50,628 nucleotides of DNA from Chloroflexota bacterium (lineage in GTDB: Bacteria > Chloroflexota > Anaerolineae > JAAYZQ01), in contig JAGVRI010000005.1 of the NCBI GenBank assembly GCA_018606645.1, positions 1 to 50,628 on the forward strand, given 5' to 3'. Within the stretch, counting starts at the first letter, position 1, and the number at the start of each line of letters is the position of its first letter. The translations under genes and the position numbers were made by a program. The notes below the pieces were generated by a model, which ran no database searches, was not told where the DNA came from, and worked only from the letters and a program-made list of their open reading frames with translations. Below, piece after piece: positions 34,793-43,263 of the stretch.

Positions 34793-36191
34793 TGGCCCTA
34801 GAAAGATAGAGGGCTGCTTGGAAATCCTCTGGGAAGATTGGCCGCTATCCTCAGACGGCGTGGAACCGTCCAAAGAGACGACCACCAGCAATCGCGGTGG
34901 GTATCTGTTGGGGCACCTGTTGCGCTTTGGTCAATTGTTGCGGGTCATGGGCCTGGACGTGAGCACCCGCCAAACCCTGGACCTGATCGAAGCGCTGGAG
35001 CATGTTCCCATTACCAACCGTCAGGACTTTTATTACACAGGCCGGGCATTGCTGGTCAACCGCCGCGAGGACTTTATCGTGTATGACCAGGCGTTTCAGA
35101 TCTTTTGGCAGGCAGAGAGTCCGGAAGCACAAGAAAGCCCCGCTCCTGGCAAAAAGCTCAAACGGTTGCGGCTGCCGTCCGAACCCATGGATGAAGAGAT
35201 GGCCATGCAGGACGTGACGGGCGTGGGGGAGGGTCGGCGAATCCCTGGCGACGATGGAGAAGGAGATAGCAGCCGCGAACGTCAGATGATCTACAGCCCG
35301 AAAGAGGTCCTCCGCCGCAAGGATTTTGGGGAAATGACCTGGGAAGAGATCCAGGAGGCCAAGCAGGCGATTGCTGCTCTCCGGTGGCAATTGGGAGAAC
35401 GCCGCACCCGCCGCACCCGCTCTGGGCCGAAGGGGCGTCTAGATTTGCGCCGCATGGTCCGGGACAACCTACGACACGGGGGAGAGCCGGTGATCCTGAG
35501 TCACCGGAAGCGGGTCTATCGCCCCCGGGCTCTGGTCGTTCTGTGCGACATCAGTGGCTCGATGGATCGATACACGCGCATGCTCCTTCACTTTGTCCAT
35601 GCCCTCACCCACGGTCTCACCGACACCGAGGTCGAAACCTTTGTCTTTGGCACCCGCCTGACGCGCATTACCCGCTACCTGCGCTATCGGGATGTGGACG
35701 AATCTCTCGATGAACTCGGAGAAGCGGTTCGGGATTGGTCTGGCGGTACCCGGATTGGCGAGGCGCTCAAGACCTTTAATTTTCAGTGGGCGCGCCGTGT
35801 TCTGGGACGCGGCGCTGTGGTGCTCATCATTAGCGACGGTTGGGACCGAGGCGATATGAACCTCCTTCAGCGCGAGATCGCCCGATTGCAGCGCGCTGCC
35901 TACCGCCTCATCTGGCTCAATCCCCTGCTGGGCGCCAACAACTATCAGCCGATCCAGCAGGGGATGTCGGTGGTCCGACCCTATCTGGACGATTTCCTGC
36001 CCATTCATAACCTGGCCAGCCTGGAGCAATTGGCTGAACTCCTGAACTCCGTGGCGGAACTGCGGCCTGTGCGCAAGCAACAGGTCCATATGTCGATGTC
36101 AGGGTCTCTGGACGGAAGGGAGGCTCTGCGTCTGGACCGGCTGGTGGCGGACGAGTACCCTTTCCTGCAACCGTGGATGGGCCTGGGGTAG
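34785..36191 (+). CDS. VWA-domain CoxE-like protein
   Basis: A 468-residue partner of MoxR ATPases. The N-terminal half (about 35-120) is the CoxE/DUF58-related helical part (LLRFGQLLRVMGLDVSTRQ). An acidic, Arg-rich linker follows (about 120-235). The C-terminal VWA domain has an intact MIDAS: DISGS in LCDISGSMDRYTR, a Thr in SGGTRIGEA, and an Asp in ISDGWDRGD. The GTG start overlaps the ATPase stop, so expression is coupled. The pair likely works as a metal-dependent chaperone for an enzyme complex. Confidence 0.92.
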   Translation: MPDGPRKIEGCLEILWEDWPLSSDGVEPSKETTTSNRGGYLLGHLLRFGQLLRVMGLDVSTRQTLDLIEALEHVPITNRQDFYYTGRALLVNRREDFIVYDQAFQIFWQAESPEAQESPAPGKKLKRLRLPSEPMDEEMAMQDVTGVGEGRRIPGDDGEGDSSRERQMIYSPKEVLRRKDFGEMTWEEIQEAKQAIAALRWQLGERRTRRTRSGPKGRLDLRRMVRDNLRHGGEPVILSHRKRVYRPRALVVLCDISGSMDRYTRMLLHFVHALTHGLTDTEVETFVFGTRLTRITRYLRYRDVDESLDELGEAVRDWSGGTRIGEALKTFNFQWARRVLGRGAVVLIISDGWDRGDMNLLQREIARLQRAAYRLIWLNPLLGANNYQPIQQGMSVVRPYLDDFLPIHNLASLEQLAELLNSVAELRPVRKQQVHMSMSGSLDGREALRLDRLVADEYPFLQPWMGLG

Positions 36192-36195
36192 TCTG

Positions 36196-38781
36196 TTGAA
36201 CCGAACGCCTGTCTTGACGGCCGAAGAAAGCCAGGTTCTGGCAGCAATAGGCAGCGGATGGCCTCGACCGGTGGGCGAGGAGTCGGGTTGGGTTGAGGAC
36301 GAGGTCTCCTCTATCCCTGAGGATATTCTGGCCCTCGCGCAGCAATACCTCGTCCACCTGTTCCAGAGCTTGCAGGAAGGCAGCGCGGGAGATCTTGCTT
36401 CCCGATTGCGCACATCGGTCCGGGAACTGCTGGCCGAGGCGCACTCAGACTTTTACCGGGCCTCCTCCGCGCTCATGGTGGCGCATGACCTTCTCCGTCG
36501 GAGGGCCATGGTCCATCAGGGAGATGAGACACAGCAGTCGGCTGGCTTGCAAGCCGTGAGCCGAATTGCCGAGTGCGCCCAGGTGATCCTGGCCGAACTG
36601 GCCCTTGCAGAACGGGAAGCAACGCTGGCGGAAGAACGGGAAAGGCTGCGTGTGGCCAGGGCCCACTCGCAGACCTTACGCCGCGTCAACCAGAGACTGA
36701 ATCGAGCCAGTAGCACGACGGAGGTCCTCCATGCACTGGCTGAGCCGGCGATTGAGGCCGGCGCGGACGTTGCGACCCTCCTATATGTGGACACCGATCC
36801 GGCCGGACAACCAATCTGGGCAGAAGTCGCTGCCACCTGGCAGCGTGAGGGCAGCCCCTCGTTCCCGCCGGGCAGCCGCTTCTATTTACCCAATTTCCCC
36901 TCGACTTCCCGGCTGGCGAACCATCCGGAAGAGTTGTTCGTGGTGGACCGTGTCGCCGATGATCACCGGCTCGATGATCAACTCAGAGAAATGTTGGGGG
37001 AGGAGGGGATCCAAACCCTCGTGCTCATCCCCCTCTCCCGGCCGGGACATTGGATCGGATTCATCTTGTTCGGGTGGACGGAACTTCATTCCTTCACCGA
37101 GCCCGAGATTGAGCTCTATCGCGCCCTCATCACCCGGGCTTCCTCTGCTGTGGAGAACCGGCGCTTGTTGCTTCAGACCCAACAGGCACTGGACAGCATT
37201 CAACGCTCAGAACGCCTGCTGCGCTCTGTAATTGACACCACGCCGGACTGGATCTTTATCAAAGACCGTCAGCATCGGTTCCAGTTGGTGAACCGCAGTT
37301 ATGCCGCAGCCTTTCACCGCGAGCCAGAGGACTTTGTGGGCAGAGACAACCTGGAAATGGGATGGCCCGAGGAGCTGGTCAAGGGCAATCCGAAGAAAGG
37401 CATCCGCGGCATCTGGACCGATGATCGCGAGGTGTTGGACACGGGTCGGACCAAGCTGATCCGTGATGAACTGGTTGCGGTCAACGGCGAGCTGCGGGTG
37501 TTCAATACCCTCAAGATCCCACTTCGCGATGCTGAAGGTCGGGTATGGGGTCTGCTTGGTTTTGCCCGCGATATCACCGAGCTCAAACGGGCAGAGGAAG
37601 AGCTCGAGAAGTACCGGGCTCAGCTCGAAGAACTGGTTGAACAGCGTACTGCCCAGTTGATCGAGGTGAACGAGCAACTCCAACGGGAGATCATCGAGCG
37701 TCGACAGGCCGAGGCCAGGATCCAGCAGAATGAGCGGTTTCTCCAGGCGGTCTTTGATGGCATCCAGGATGGGATCAGTGTTCTGGACCGGGATTTGAAC
37801 ATCTTGCGCGTTAATCAGGCGATGGAGCGCTGGTATGCTCACATGGTCCCATTGGCCGGGCGCAAATGCTATGAGGCATATCACTTGCGCTCAGAGCCGT
37901 GCGAGGTTTGCCCTACCCTCCGCGCCATGGCTTCAGGTATGCCCCAGATGGGCGAAGTCCCACTGACCAGACCTGGACGCAGCGCGGGATGGTTGGAGCT
38001 TTATGCGTTTCCTACTTTTGATGACCAAGGGCAGCCCTCCGGCGTGATTGAATACGTTCGCGACATTACAGAGCGAAGACGGATGGAACAATATGCCCTC
38101 CGCGCCGAACGCTTGGCTGCCATGGGTCGCCTGGCAGCGGCGCTGGCCCACGAAATCAACAACCCTCTCCACGCCATCGCCAACAGTCTGGAATTGGTAC
38201 TGGACTTTCCATTGACCAAGAAGCGCCAACGGGTATACCTTGACGCTGTACGCCGTGAAATCGAGCGCCTGAAGACGTTGTCCGGCCGCATCCTCGACTT
38301 TGCCCGGCCGCCGCAACTAGAACGACAACTAACCGATGTAGCGGAGGTGGTCGGCCATGCGCTGACTCTGGCCGATAAGCAACTGCAAAGCAGCCATATC
38401 CAGGTCAGTGTGGACCTGCCGACCGATCTGCCTTTTGTGCTGGCCTCCGCCGATCATCTGGCCCAGGTATTCCTAAATCTGATCATCAACGCGGCGGAAG
38501 AGATGTCGGAAGGCGGAACGTTGCACATTTCCGCTCAACAGACAGGGGAGATGGTGGAACTGGCCTTTACCGACAGCGGACCAGGCATCGCACCGGACGA
38601 GATCTCCCTCATCTTTGAACCATTCTACACCACCAAGGAGGATGGTACCGGCCTGGGTCTGGCCATCAGCTACAGCATTATCCAGCAATATGGCGGGACC
38701 ATCACCGCCGGCAATGCCCCGGAAGGAGGCGCCGTCTTTACCGTGTCGTTACCCGTGGCTCAAGCACGCGTTAGTTCGTAG
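36196..38781 (+). CDS. Multi-sensor histidine kinase (GAF-PAS-PAS)
   Basis: An 861-residue cytoplasmic sensor kinase with no membrane helices. The domain order is an unassigned helical N-terminus (1-150), GAF (about 175-330), PAS with PAC (about 335-470), a coiled coil (about 470-515), a second PAS with a YHLRSEPCEVCP Cys motif near 560-575, HisKA with the phospho-acceptor H652 (ALAHEINNPLH), and HATPase with N (NLIINAAEEM), DSGPGIAP and GTGLGLAIS. The TTG start lies 4 nt after the CoxE-like stop. It is the third gene of the operon, and the response regulator follows 12 nt later. The PAS Cys pair could sense redox or bind a ligand. Confidence 0.92.
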   Translation: MNRTPVLTAEESQVLAAIGSGWPRPVGEESGWVEDEVSSIPEDILALAQQYLVHLFQSLQEGSAGDLASRLRTSVRELLAEAHSDFYRASSALMVAHDLLRRRAMVHQGDETQQSAGLQAVSRIAECAQVILAELALAEREATLAEERERLRVARAHSQTLRRVNQRLNRASSTTEVLHALAEPAIEAGADVATLLYVDTDPAGQPIWAEVAATWQREGSPSFPPGSRFYLPNFPSTSRLANHPEELFVVDRVADDHRLDDQLREMLGEEGIQTLVLIPLSRPGHWIGFILFGWTELHSFTEPEIELYRALITRASSAVENRRLLLQTQQALDSIQRSERLLRSVIDTTPDWIFIKDRQHRFQLVNRSYAAAFHREPEDFVGRDNLEMGWPEELVKGNPKKGIRGIWTDDREVLDTGRTKLIRDELVAVNGELRVFNTLKIPLRDAEGRVWGLLGFARDITELKRAEEELEKYRAQLEELVEQRTAQLIEVNEQLQREIIERRQAEARIQQNERFLQAVFDGIQDGISVLDRDLNILRVNQAMERWYAHMVPLAGRKCYEAYHLRSEPCEVCPTLRAMASGMPQMGEVPLTRPGRSAGWLELYAFPTFDDQGQPSGVIEYVRDITERRRMEQYALRAERLAAMGRLAAALAHEINNPLHAIANSLELVLDFPLTKKRQRVYLDAVRREIERLKTLSGRILDFARPPQLERQLTDVAEVVGHALTLADKQLQSSHIQVSVDLPTDLPFVLASADHLAQVFLNLIINAAEEMSEGGTLHISAQQTGEMVELAFTDSGPGIAPDEISLIFEPFYTTKEDGTGLGLAISYSIIQQYGGTITAGNAPEGGAVFTVSLPVAQARVSS

Positions 38782-38793
38782 AGACCAACCCAG

Positions 38794-39675
38794 ATGGAAC
38801 CCGGCACCCTCCATCAGGCGCGCATTCTGGTTGTCGATGATGAACCGACCCCGCGCATGGCCATCGCCGAAGGGCTGAACCTCATGGGCTACCAGGCGGA
38901 TGAAGCCGCCTCGGGGGATGAAGCATTGAGGAAATTGGCCGCTCAGCCCTATGATCTCATGCTCCTGGACCTGCGGATGCCGGGGCTGGACGGGGTCGAG
39001 GTGATGAGGCGAGCGCGGCAGACCTATACCGACCTCCAGGTGATCGTACTCACGGCCTACGGGTCGCTGGAGAGTGCCATTGAGGCAGTGCGGGCGGGCG
39101 CGGCCGACTACCTGCTCAAGCCCTGCAGCCTACGTGATACCGAGATGGCCATCGCCCAGGCCCTGCGGAAGCGTTTCTCCACATCTGATGAGTCCATGAA
39201 GCGGCGACCTGATGCGCCTGGCGCATCAGAACCACCGAGGCGCATTCTTCATGGCGGACCTGTAACCCTTGACTGGGAGAAATGTCTAGTTTTTGTATCG
39301 AATCAGGGGGAGGTCAACTACGATCCGATCAAGCTGACCAGCAGCGAGGCGGCCTTGTTGGCCTGCCTGATCCAGCATCCGGATCGCGTGCTTTCCTGCC
39401 GGGTATTGGCCCGGGAGGCCCTGGGGTACGAGGTGCCTGAGCGGGAAGCCCGGGAACTGGTGCGCCCTCACATCTCTCGCCTGCGGCGCAAGATCAAGAT
39501 GCTTTTGTCCCGTTCGGCTTTGATCCACACCGTTCGCGGCCAGGGATATCTGTTTTCGGGAGACTGGTCTGTCGTCGGTTGCCGGGTGGTCCCCAACGGT
39601 CGCAGGCCGGATGCATGCATGGAAACACCTACCAGGCTGTCCAACCCCCATCCACCAGTACAGTATGTCCGGTGA
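38794..39675 (+). CDS. Response regulator, OmpR/PhoB type
   Basis: A 293-residue protein. The receiver domain (about 10-125) has the acidic pair D15/D16, the phospho-acceptor D59 (LLDLRMPG), T/A near 87 and K109 (LLKPCS). A winged-helix DNA-binding domain follows (about 160-252), ending in RGQGYLFSG. Beyond residue 255 there is a Pro-rich tail of about 35 residues with no counterpart in the family; it overlaps the 3' end of the convergent SDR gene by 47 bp. The receiver resembles the NtrC subgroup (LTAYGSLESAIEAV) more than PhoB, so the protein is a domain mix. It is the cognate partner of the kinase just upstream. Confidence 0.92.
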   Translation: MEPGTLHQARILVVDDEPTPRMAIAEGLNLMGYQADEAASGDEALRKLAAQPYDLMLLDLRMPGLDGVEVMRRARQTYTDLQVIVLTAYGSLESAIEAVRAGAADYLLKPCSLRDTEMAIAQALRKRFSTSDESMKRRPDAPGASEPPRRILHGGPVTLDWEKCLVFVSNQGEVNYDPIKLTSSEAALLACLIQHPDRVLSCRVLAREALGYEVPEREARELVRPHISRLRRKIKMLLSRSALIHTVRGQGYLFSGDWSVVGCRVVPNGRRPDACMETPTRLSNPHPPVQYVR

Positions 39676-40399
39676 TCAAATCGGCGGCCGGGGAAGCCAG
39701 GAACAGGATCGCTCCGAGCACATCTTCTACCTCTCCAATGCGACCGAGCGGGATATTGCGCAATACCTCCTGGGAGAATGCCTCATCTTCGAACATGCGC
39801 GCGGTGAACGGTGTCTTGATAAAAGTTGGCGCGACGCCGTTGACATTGACCCCATACCTGGCCCATTCAATGGCCAGCACCTTGGTCAATTGGACCACAC
39901 CGCCTTTACTGGAACAGTAGGCGGCCCGCAACCGTCCCCCGACAAAGCCCATTTGCGAAGCAATGTTGATTATCTTGCCCCCACCCTGAGCAACCATGAC
40001 GCGGCCCACTCGCTGCGCGCAGAAAAACAGCCCTTTCAGGTTCGTGTCGAGAACGCGGTCCCAGTGCTCCTCGGTCACATCAAGCGCCGGCTCCGGAATG
40101 TTAATCCCGGCATTGTTCACCAGGATATCAATCCGGCCAAAGTGTTCCACGGTCCTCTTGACCATAGCATCGATACTGTCAAGCGAGGTGACTTCTAAGG
40201 TGAGGGGCAATGCTCGACGTCCCATTTGTCGGATCTCGGCTGCCACCGGTTCGACGCGCTCCAGAGAACGGCTGGTGACCACCACGTCCGCTCCGGCATG
40301 GGCCAGCGCCAGGGCTGATCCATAGCCAATGCCCGTGCTGGCCCCTGTGACGATAGCTACCTTGTCGGTCACGGTAAAATCAGGAAACTTGATAGGCAT
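39629..40399 (-). CDS. Short-chain dehydrogenase/reductase (classical SDR)
   Basis: A 256-residue NAD(P)-dependent oxidoreductase. The cofactor motif is TGASTGIG (18-25), followed by NNAG (95-98), catalytic S148, Y161 and K165, and the terminal PAADLITGHTVLVDGGW. The GluDH/FabG-like subgroup acts on many hydroxy or keto compounds, and the substrate is not readable. It is the last visible gene of the minus-strand catabolic series, 6 bp after the ThiS-like gene. Its 3' end overlaps the response-regulator gene. Confidence 0.92.
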   Translation of the reverse strand: MPIKFPDFTVTDKVAIVTGASTGIGYGSALALAHAGADVVVTSRSLERVEPVAAEIRQMGRRALPLTLEVTSLDSIDAMVKRTVEHFGRIDILVNNAGINIPEPALDVTEEHWDRVLDTNLKGLFFCAQRVGRVMVAQGGGKIINIASQMGFVGGRLRAAYCSSKGGVVQLTKVLAIEWARYGVNVNGVAPTFIKTPFTARMFEDEAFSQEVLRNIPLGRIGEVEDVLGAILFLASPAADLITGHTVLVDGGWTAW

Positions 40400-40405
40400 C
40401 CTTGC

Positions 40406-40618
40406 TTATCCCCCGGCAATTGAGTGACCTAGCCGGACATCTGCTCCATCAGGAATGACATAGGTGGCGTACTCTTGGACAGGAACCACCTTGCCATTGA
40501 CGACAACCAGGACATGCGGCAGGAAGTGGCGAAGGCGCTCCAACAAGACCAACACAGTCAGCCCCTCTTCCCATTCCATTTCATCCCGATTGTTGATACG
40601 GATCATCCTATCCATCAC
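40406..40618 (-). CDS. ThiS/MoaD-like ubiquitin-fold protein
   Basis: A 70-residue beta-grasp protein ending in Gly-Gly (HSIAGG), the hallmark of sulfur carriers that are adenylated and thiocarboxylated. Visible are LTVLVLLERL, VVVNGKVV and YVIPDGADVRL. MoaD serves molybdopterin and ThiS serves thiazole synthesis; others donate sulfur to dedicated pathways. No MoaE, ThiG or E1-like MoeB/ThiF gene is adjacent. Its place inside a molybdenum-hydroxylase cluster suggests cofactor or enzyme sulfuration, but this is inference. Confidence 0.8.
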   Translation of the reverse strand: MMDRMIRINNRDEMEWEEGLTVLVLLERLRHFLPHVLVVVNGKVVPVQEYATYVIPDGADVRLGHSIAGG

Positions 40619-40764
40619 CCCTTATCCAGACCAATCATTGAGCGACCAGATCGACGTGGGTTTACAGCGTCTCACTGGCACTCACGATGGAACACCTCAT
40701 CCGACCCCATCCATTCTCGATTCCAGGTTTGGGCCCGGCGACGCATCGCGAGCAGATCGTGAAG

Positions 40765-41466
40765 CTACTCTTCCAAAATGGCCACTGCCCGAACCGGGGA
40801 ACCGGTTCCCTTCCGGATACGCAGTGGCAACGCGATAAAGGTAAACCGCTTGCCGACTAACTTGTCCAGGTTGCACAGGTTCTCGATGTGCGTCACGCGG
40901 CGCTCCGCGCAGACGGTGTGGCAGGGGTAGGTCTTGTCCAACCACATGTCCGGACTGGTGCTGTCCACACCGAAATTCACGGCGCCCTTGTCAATGATGT
41001 ATTCGGTCGCTTCGCGGGTCAGGCCAGGTTGATGGGTGGCGTATTCAGGCGTACCGTAAAAGCGATCATAGTGCCCGGTATAGAACAGCACCGTGTCTCC
41101 TGGCCGGATGTCCAGATTCCATCGTTCGAGCTCGGCGATGATCTTTTCCGGACCGAACTGAGTCTGTCGTGGTACATCGCTCACATCCAGGCAAATGGCG
41201 GATGTGATGCAGTGCTCCAGAGGAATTTCATCTACCGATGGGGCATCAGGATCGCGGGACAGATGACTGACCGAATCAATATGCGTCGGGCCATGGTCGC
41301 ACATCAGAATCCCGCTGGTCTGGTATGAGAACCCCGTGCCAATCTGGCGTTGCACCTCTTCGTGCGTCATATGCGTAAAGATCACAGTCTTGAGGTGTCC
41401 GGGATAGACTGGCATACCTGTATAGATTTCCTGGCTCAGATCAATGATCTTACCCTTCAGATTCAT
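40765..41466 (-). CDS. Cyclase-family hydrolase (kynurenine-formamidase-like)
   Basis: A 233-residue metal-dependent hydrolase of the cyclase family (PF04199). The metal motif HGPTHIDSVSH at 58-68 corresponds to the usual HxGTHxDxPxH. The family opening is IIDLSQEIYTGMPVYPGH, and the late DSTSPD segment is conserved. Relatives hydrolyse formyl-kynurenine, isatin or cyclic amides. That suits a pathway that opens an amide or lactam ring. A GAGGGAGAACG site precedes the ATG. It is separated from the AmiS-like gene by a large inverted repeat. Confidence 0.88.
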   Translation of the reverse strand: MNLKGKIIDLSQEIYTGMPVYPGHLKTVIFTHMTHEEVQRQIGTGFSYQTSGILMCDHGPTHIDSVSHLSRDPDAPSVDEIPLEHCITSAICLDVSDVPRQTQFGPEKIIAELERWNLDIRPGDTVLFYTGHYDRFYGTPEYATHQPGLTREATEYIIDKGAVNFGVDSTSPDMWLDKTYPCHTVCAERRVTHIENLCNLDKLVGKRFTFIALPLRIRKGTGSPVRAVAILEE

Positions 41467-41548
41467 CGTTCTCCCTCTTATTGGTTCAGAATGATTCTAA
41501 CCAGATCACTGTTCACAATTTTCTCAACTGACCAGAATTCTACAGAGA

Positions 41549-41608
41549 TGGTCAGGTCCGACACCGCTTCCCCCAGAGCTTCGCTCTCGCTCATGTCGGA
41601 CCTGACCA
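41549..41608. promoter_or_regulatory. 15-bp perfect inverted repeat with nested hairpin
   Basis: Arms 41549-41563 and 41594-41608 (minus strand begins TGGTCAGGTCCGACA) are exact complements, 30 nt apart. Inside lies a second hairpin, AGAGC-TTC-GCTCT (41575-41587). A 10-bp palindrome ACCACGTGGT overlaps the edge (41605-41614). It sits between the AmiS-like and cyclase genes and may be an operon-internal attenuator, an RNA element or an operator. Confidence 0.6.
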
Positions 41609-41686
41609 CGTGGTGTGTGGGAAGCACGATCGCAGCCTCCCAGCCGTTCATTCTTCAGCGGTTGTCTCCTCGGTCACATCGCCAGC

Positions 41687-42199
41687 CTAGAAGGGGGGCC
41701 ACTTGCCGGTGGTGAGCAGGAAGGCCGGGATCATCAGGGTCACCACCGAACCGATCAGCAACAGCCAGCGCACAATCGCCCCGGCCAGCTTGTTGCCCCA
41801 GATCAGGTTTACCCACGCCGCCAAAAAGATCGCCGACCAGACAAGGGCAAACACCCCAAAGTACGGGTCCCCTCCATCGGTGAAGAAAAAGAGGGAGGTT
41901 AGCGGCACCCACAGGCCACAGCCCAGGCAGTACCACCCCAAGGCCTTCAGATCGTACCCGCCGAGCAGGCACCACGCCAGGATGATGTAGAACAGGGCGA
42001 AGGCAATGGCCAGTGAGCAGACGATCATCAGGAACGAATTTCCCCCGGAGGTGAACCCGATGCCCAGGCCCATGGCCAGCATCGTGACCCCGATGCCAAC
42101 ATTGGCCACCCCTGTGCCCTTGGGATCGGCTTTGCCCCACAGGAACAGCGCGTCTACGATAAAGATGAACGCGGCAATCAGCAGTACCATGGCTCCCAT
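41687..42199 (-). CDS. AmiS/UreI-family channel or transporter
   Basis: A 170-residue integral membrane protein with six helices. The family pattern is seen in the first helix region (VANVGIGVTML), LGWYCLGCGLWVPLTS in the middle, and the end GSVVTLMIPAFLLTTGKWPPF. UreI is a proton-gated urea channel and AmiS is linked to aliphatic amide uptake. Here it sits next to a molybdenum hydroxylase and a cyclase-type amidohydrolase. It therefore probably moves an amide, urea or ammonia-like compound linked to the pathway. Confidence 0.82.
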   Translation of the reverse strand: MGAMVLLIAAFIFIVDALFLWGKADPKGTGVANVGIGVTMLAMGLGIGFTSGGNSFLMIVCSLAIAFALFYIILAWCLLGGYDLKALGWYCLGCGLWVPLTSLFFFTDGGDPYFGVFALVWSAIFLAAWVNLIWGNKLAGAIVRWLLLIGSVVTLMIPAFLLTTGKWPPF

Positions 42200-42256
42200 C
42201 TGTGCTTCCTATCCTCCTTGCGCACAAATTCCAACATTGGGGTTCACAGGTGATAG

Positions 42257-43258
42257 CTAGCTCGTACTCTTGGCTTCCAGCGCGCGCAAGATCACTTCGG
42301 GTGTAGCCGGATAGTCCGTGATCCACACTCCGATCGCATCGTGGATAGCCGAGAGGATGGCAGGAGGAGCAGCACTGGCTGTCATCTCCGAGAATCCCTT
42401 GGCTCCGTATGGCCCATTGGGGTGGGGCACTTCGACGATGTCGTAAATCATCTCCTTGGGCATGTCGGCGGCGGTAGTCAAGATGTAATCGGAAAACGTC
42501 TCGGGAGCAAAGTCCACGGCCGGATAGTAGGGGAAGAGGTTCTCGGTGAGTGCAAAGCTAATGCCCATCATGGACCCGCCATTGATTTGCCCCTTGCACA
42601 GAAGTGGGTTGATCGCGCGGCCTATCTCATACACCTGGACAAGCTTGAGCACATCCACCACCCCAGTCTCTGTATCCACCTCGACCTCAGCGACGCAGGC
42701 GCCGAAGGCTAGAGAAGCAATGGCCGTCATCTTGCCGGTTTCGGGGTCAAAGTCCTGCCCGGCGCCAGGGGTGAAAGCCCCGGTGCCTACCAGGATCGCC
42801 CCACCCCAGTTCGCCGCCGCTCCGATTGCCGCCATCGACATCCCTTTCTCGGGGTTATCTCGGACAAAGACGCGGTTATCCGCCATCTCCAATTGCTCTG
42901 GTTCAACGCCAAGCTGCGAGCCAACAAAGCGCTTGATCTTGTCCTTCAAGTCTCTGGCTGCTCGGATCACCGCGTTGCCATCAATGAAGGTCACCCGACT
43001 GGCAAAGGTACCGGTACACATCAGGCCGATGTCAGTGTCAAAATTGCTCAAAGTAATGGCTTCCAGGGGGACACTGAGCTCTTCTGCTGCGATCTGGCGC
43101 AGAATGGTCTTGCAACCCTGGCCAATGTCCACCGCACCGATCACCAGGTCCAACGTCCCATCGAGTTTCACCCGAATCAGCGCCTGGCTGGGGTCCCCAC
43201 CCCCCTTGAGTCCGGCCGGATGGGTGTTGCAGGAAATTCCGATGCCTCTCTTCTTCAT
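42257..43258 (-). CDS. Molybdenum hydroxylase, C-terminal Mo subunit (NdhM-like)
   Basis: A 333-residue protein equal to the C-terminal half of the xanthine dehydrogenase large subunit. Motifs are IGQGCKTILRQIAAEEL and the late GAKGFSEMTASAAPPAI, where the Glu corresponds to the catalytic base. It begins 5 nt after the stop of the N-terminal half with its own excellent GGGGGAGG site, in a different frame. The split is therefore a genuine two-gene arrangement, not a sequencing error. Together the two halves (431 plus 333) equal a normal large subunit. The nicotinate dehydrogenase of Eubacterium barkeri has this split. Confidence 0.9.
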   Translation of the reverse strand: MKKRGIGISCNTHPAGLKGGGDPSQALIRVKLDGTLDLVIGAVDIGQGCKTILRQIAAEELSVPLEAITLSNFDTDIGLMCTGTFASRVTFIDGNAVIRAARDLKDKIKRFVGSQLGVEPEQLEMADNRVFVRDNPEKGMSMAAIGAAANWGGAILVGTGAFTPGAGQDFDPETGKMTAIASLAFGACVAEVEVDTETGVVDVLKLVQVYEIGRAINPLLCKGQINGGSMMGISFALTENLFPYYPAVDFAPETFSDYILTTAADMPKEMIYDIVEVPHPNGPYGAKGFSEMTASAAPPAILSAIHDAIGVWITDYPATPEVILRALEAKSTS

Positions 43259-43263
43259 GGTCC

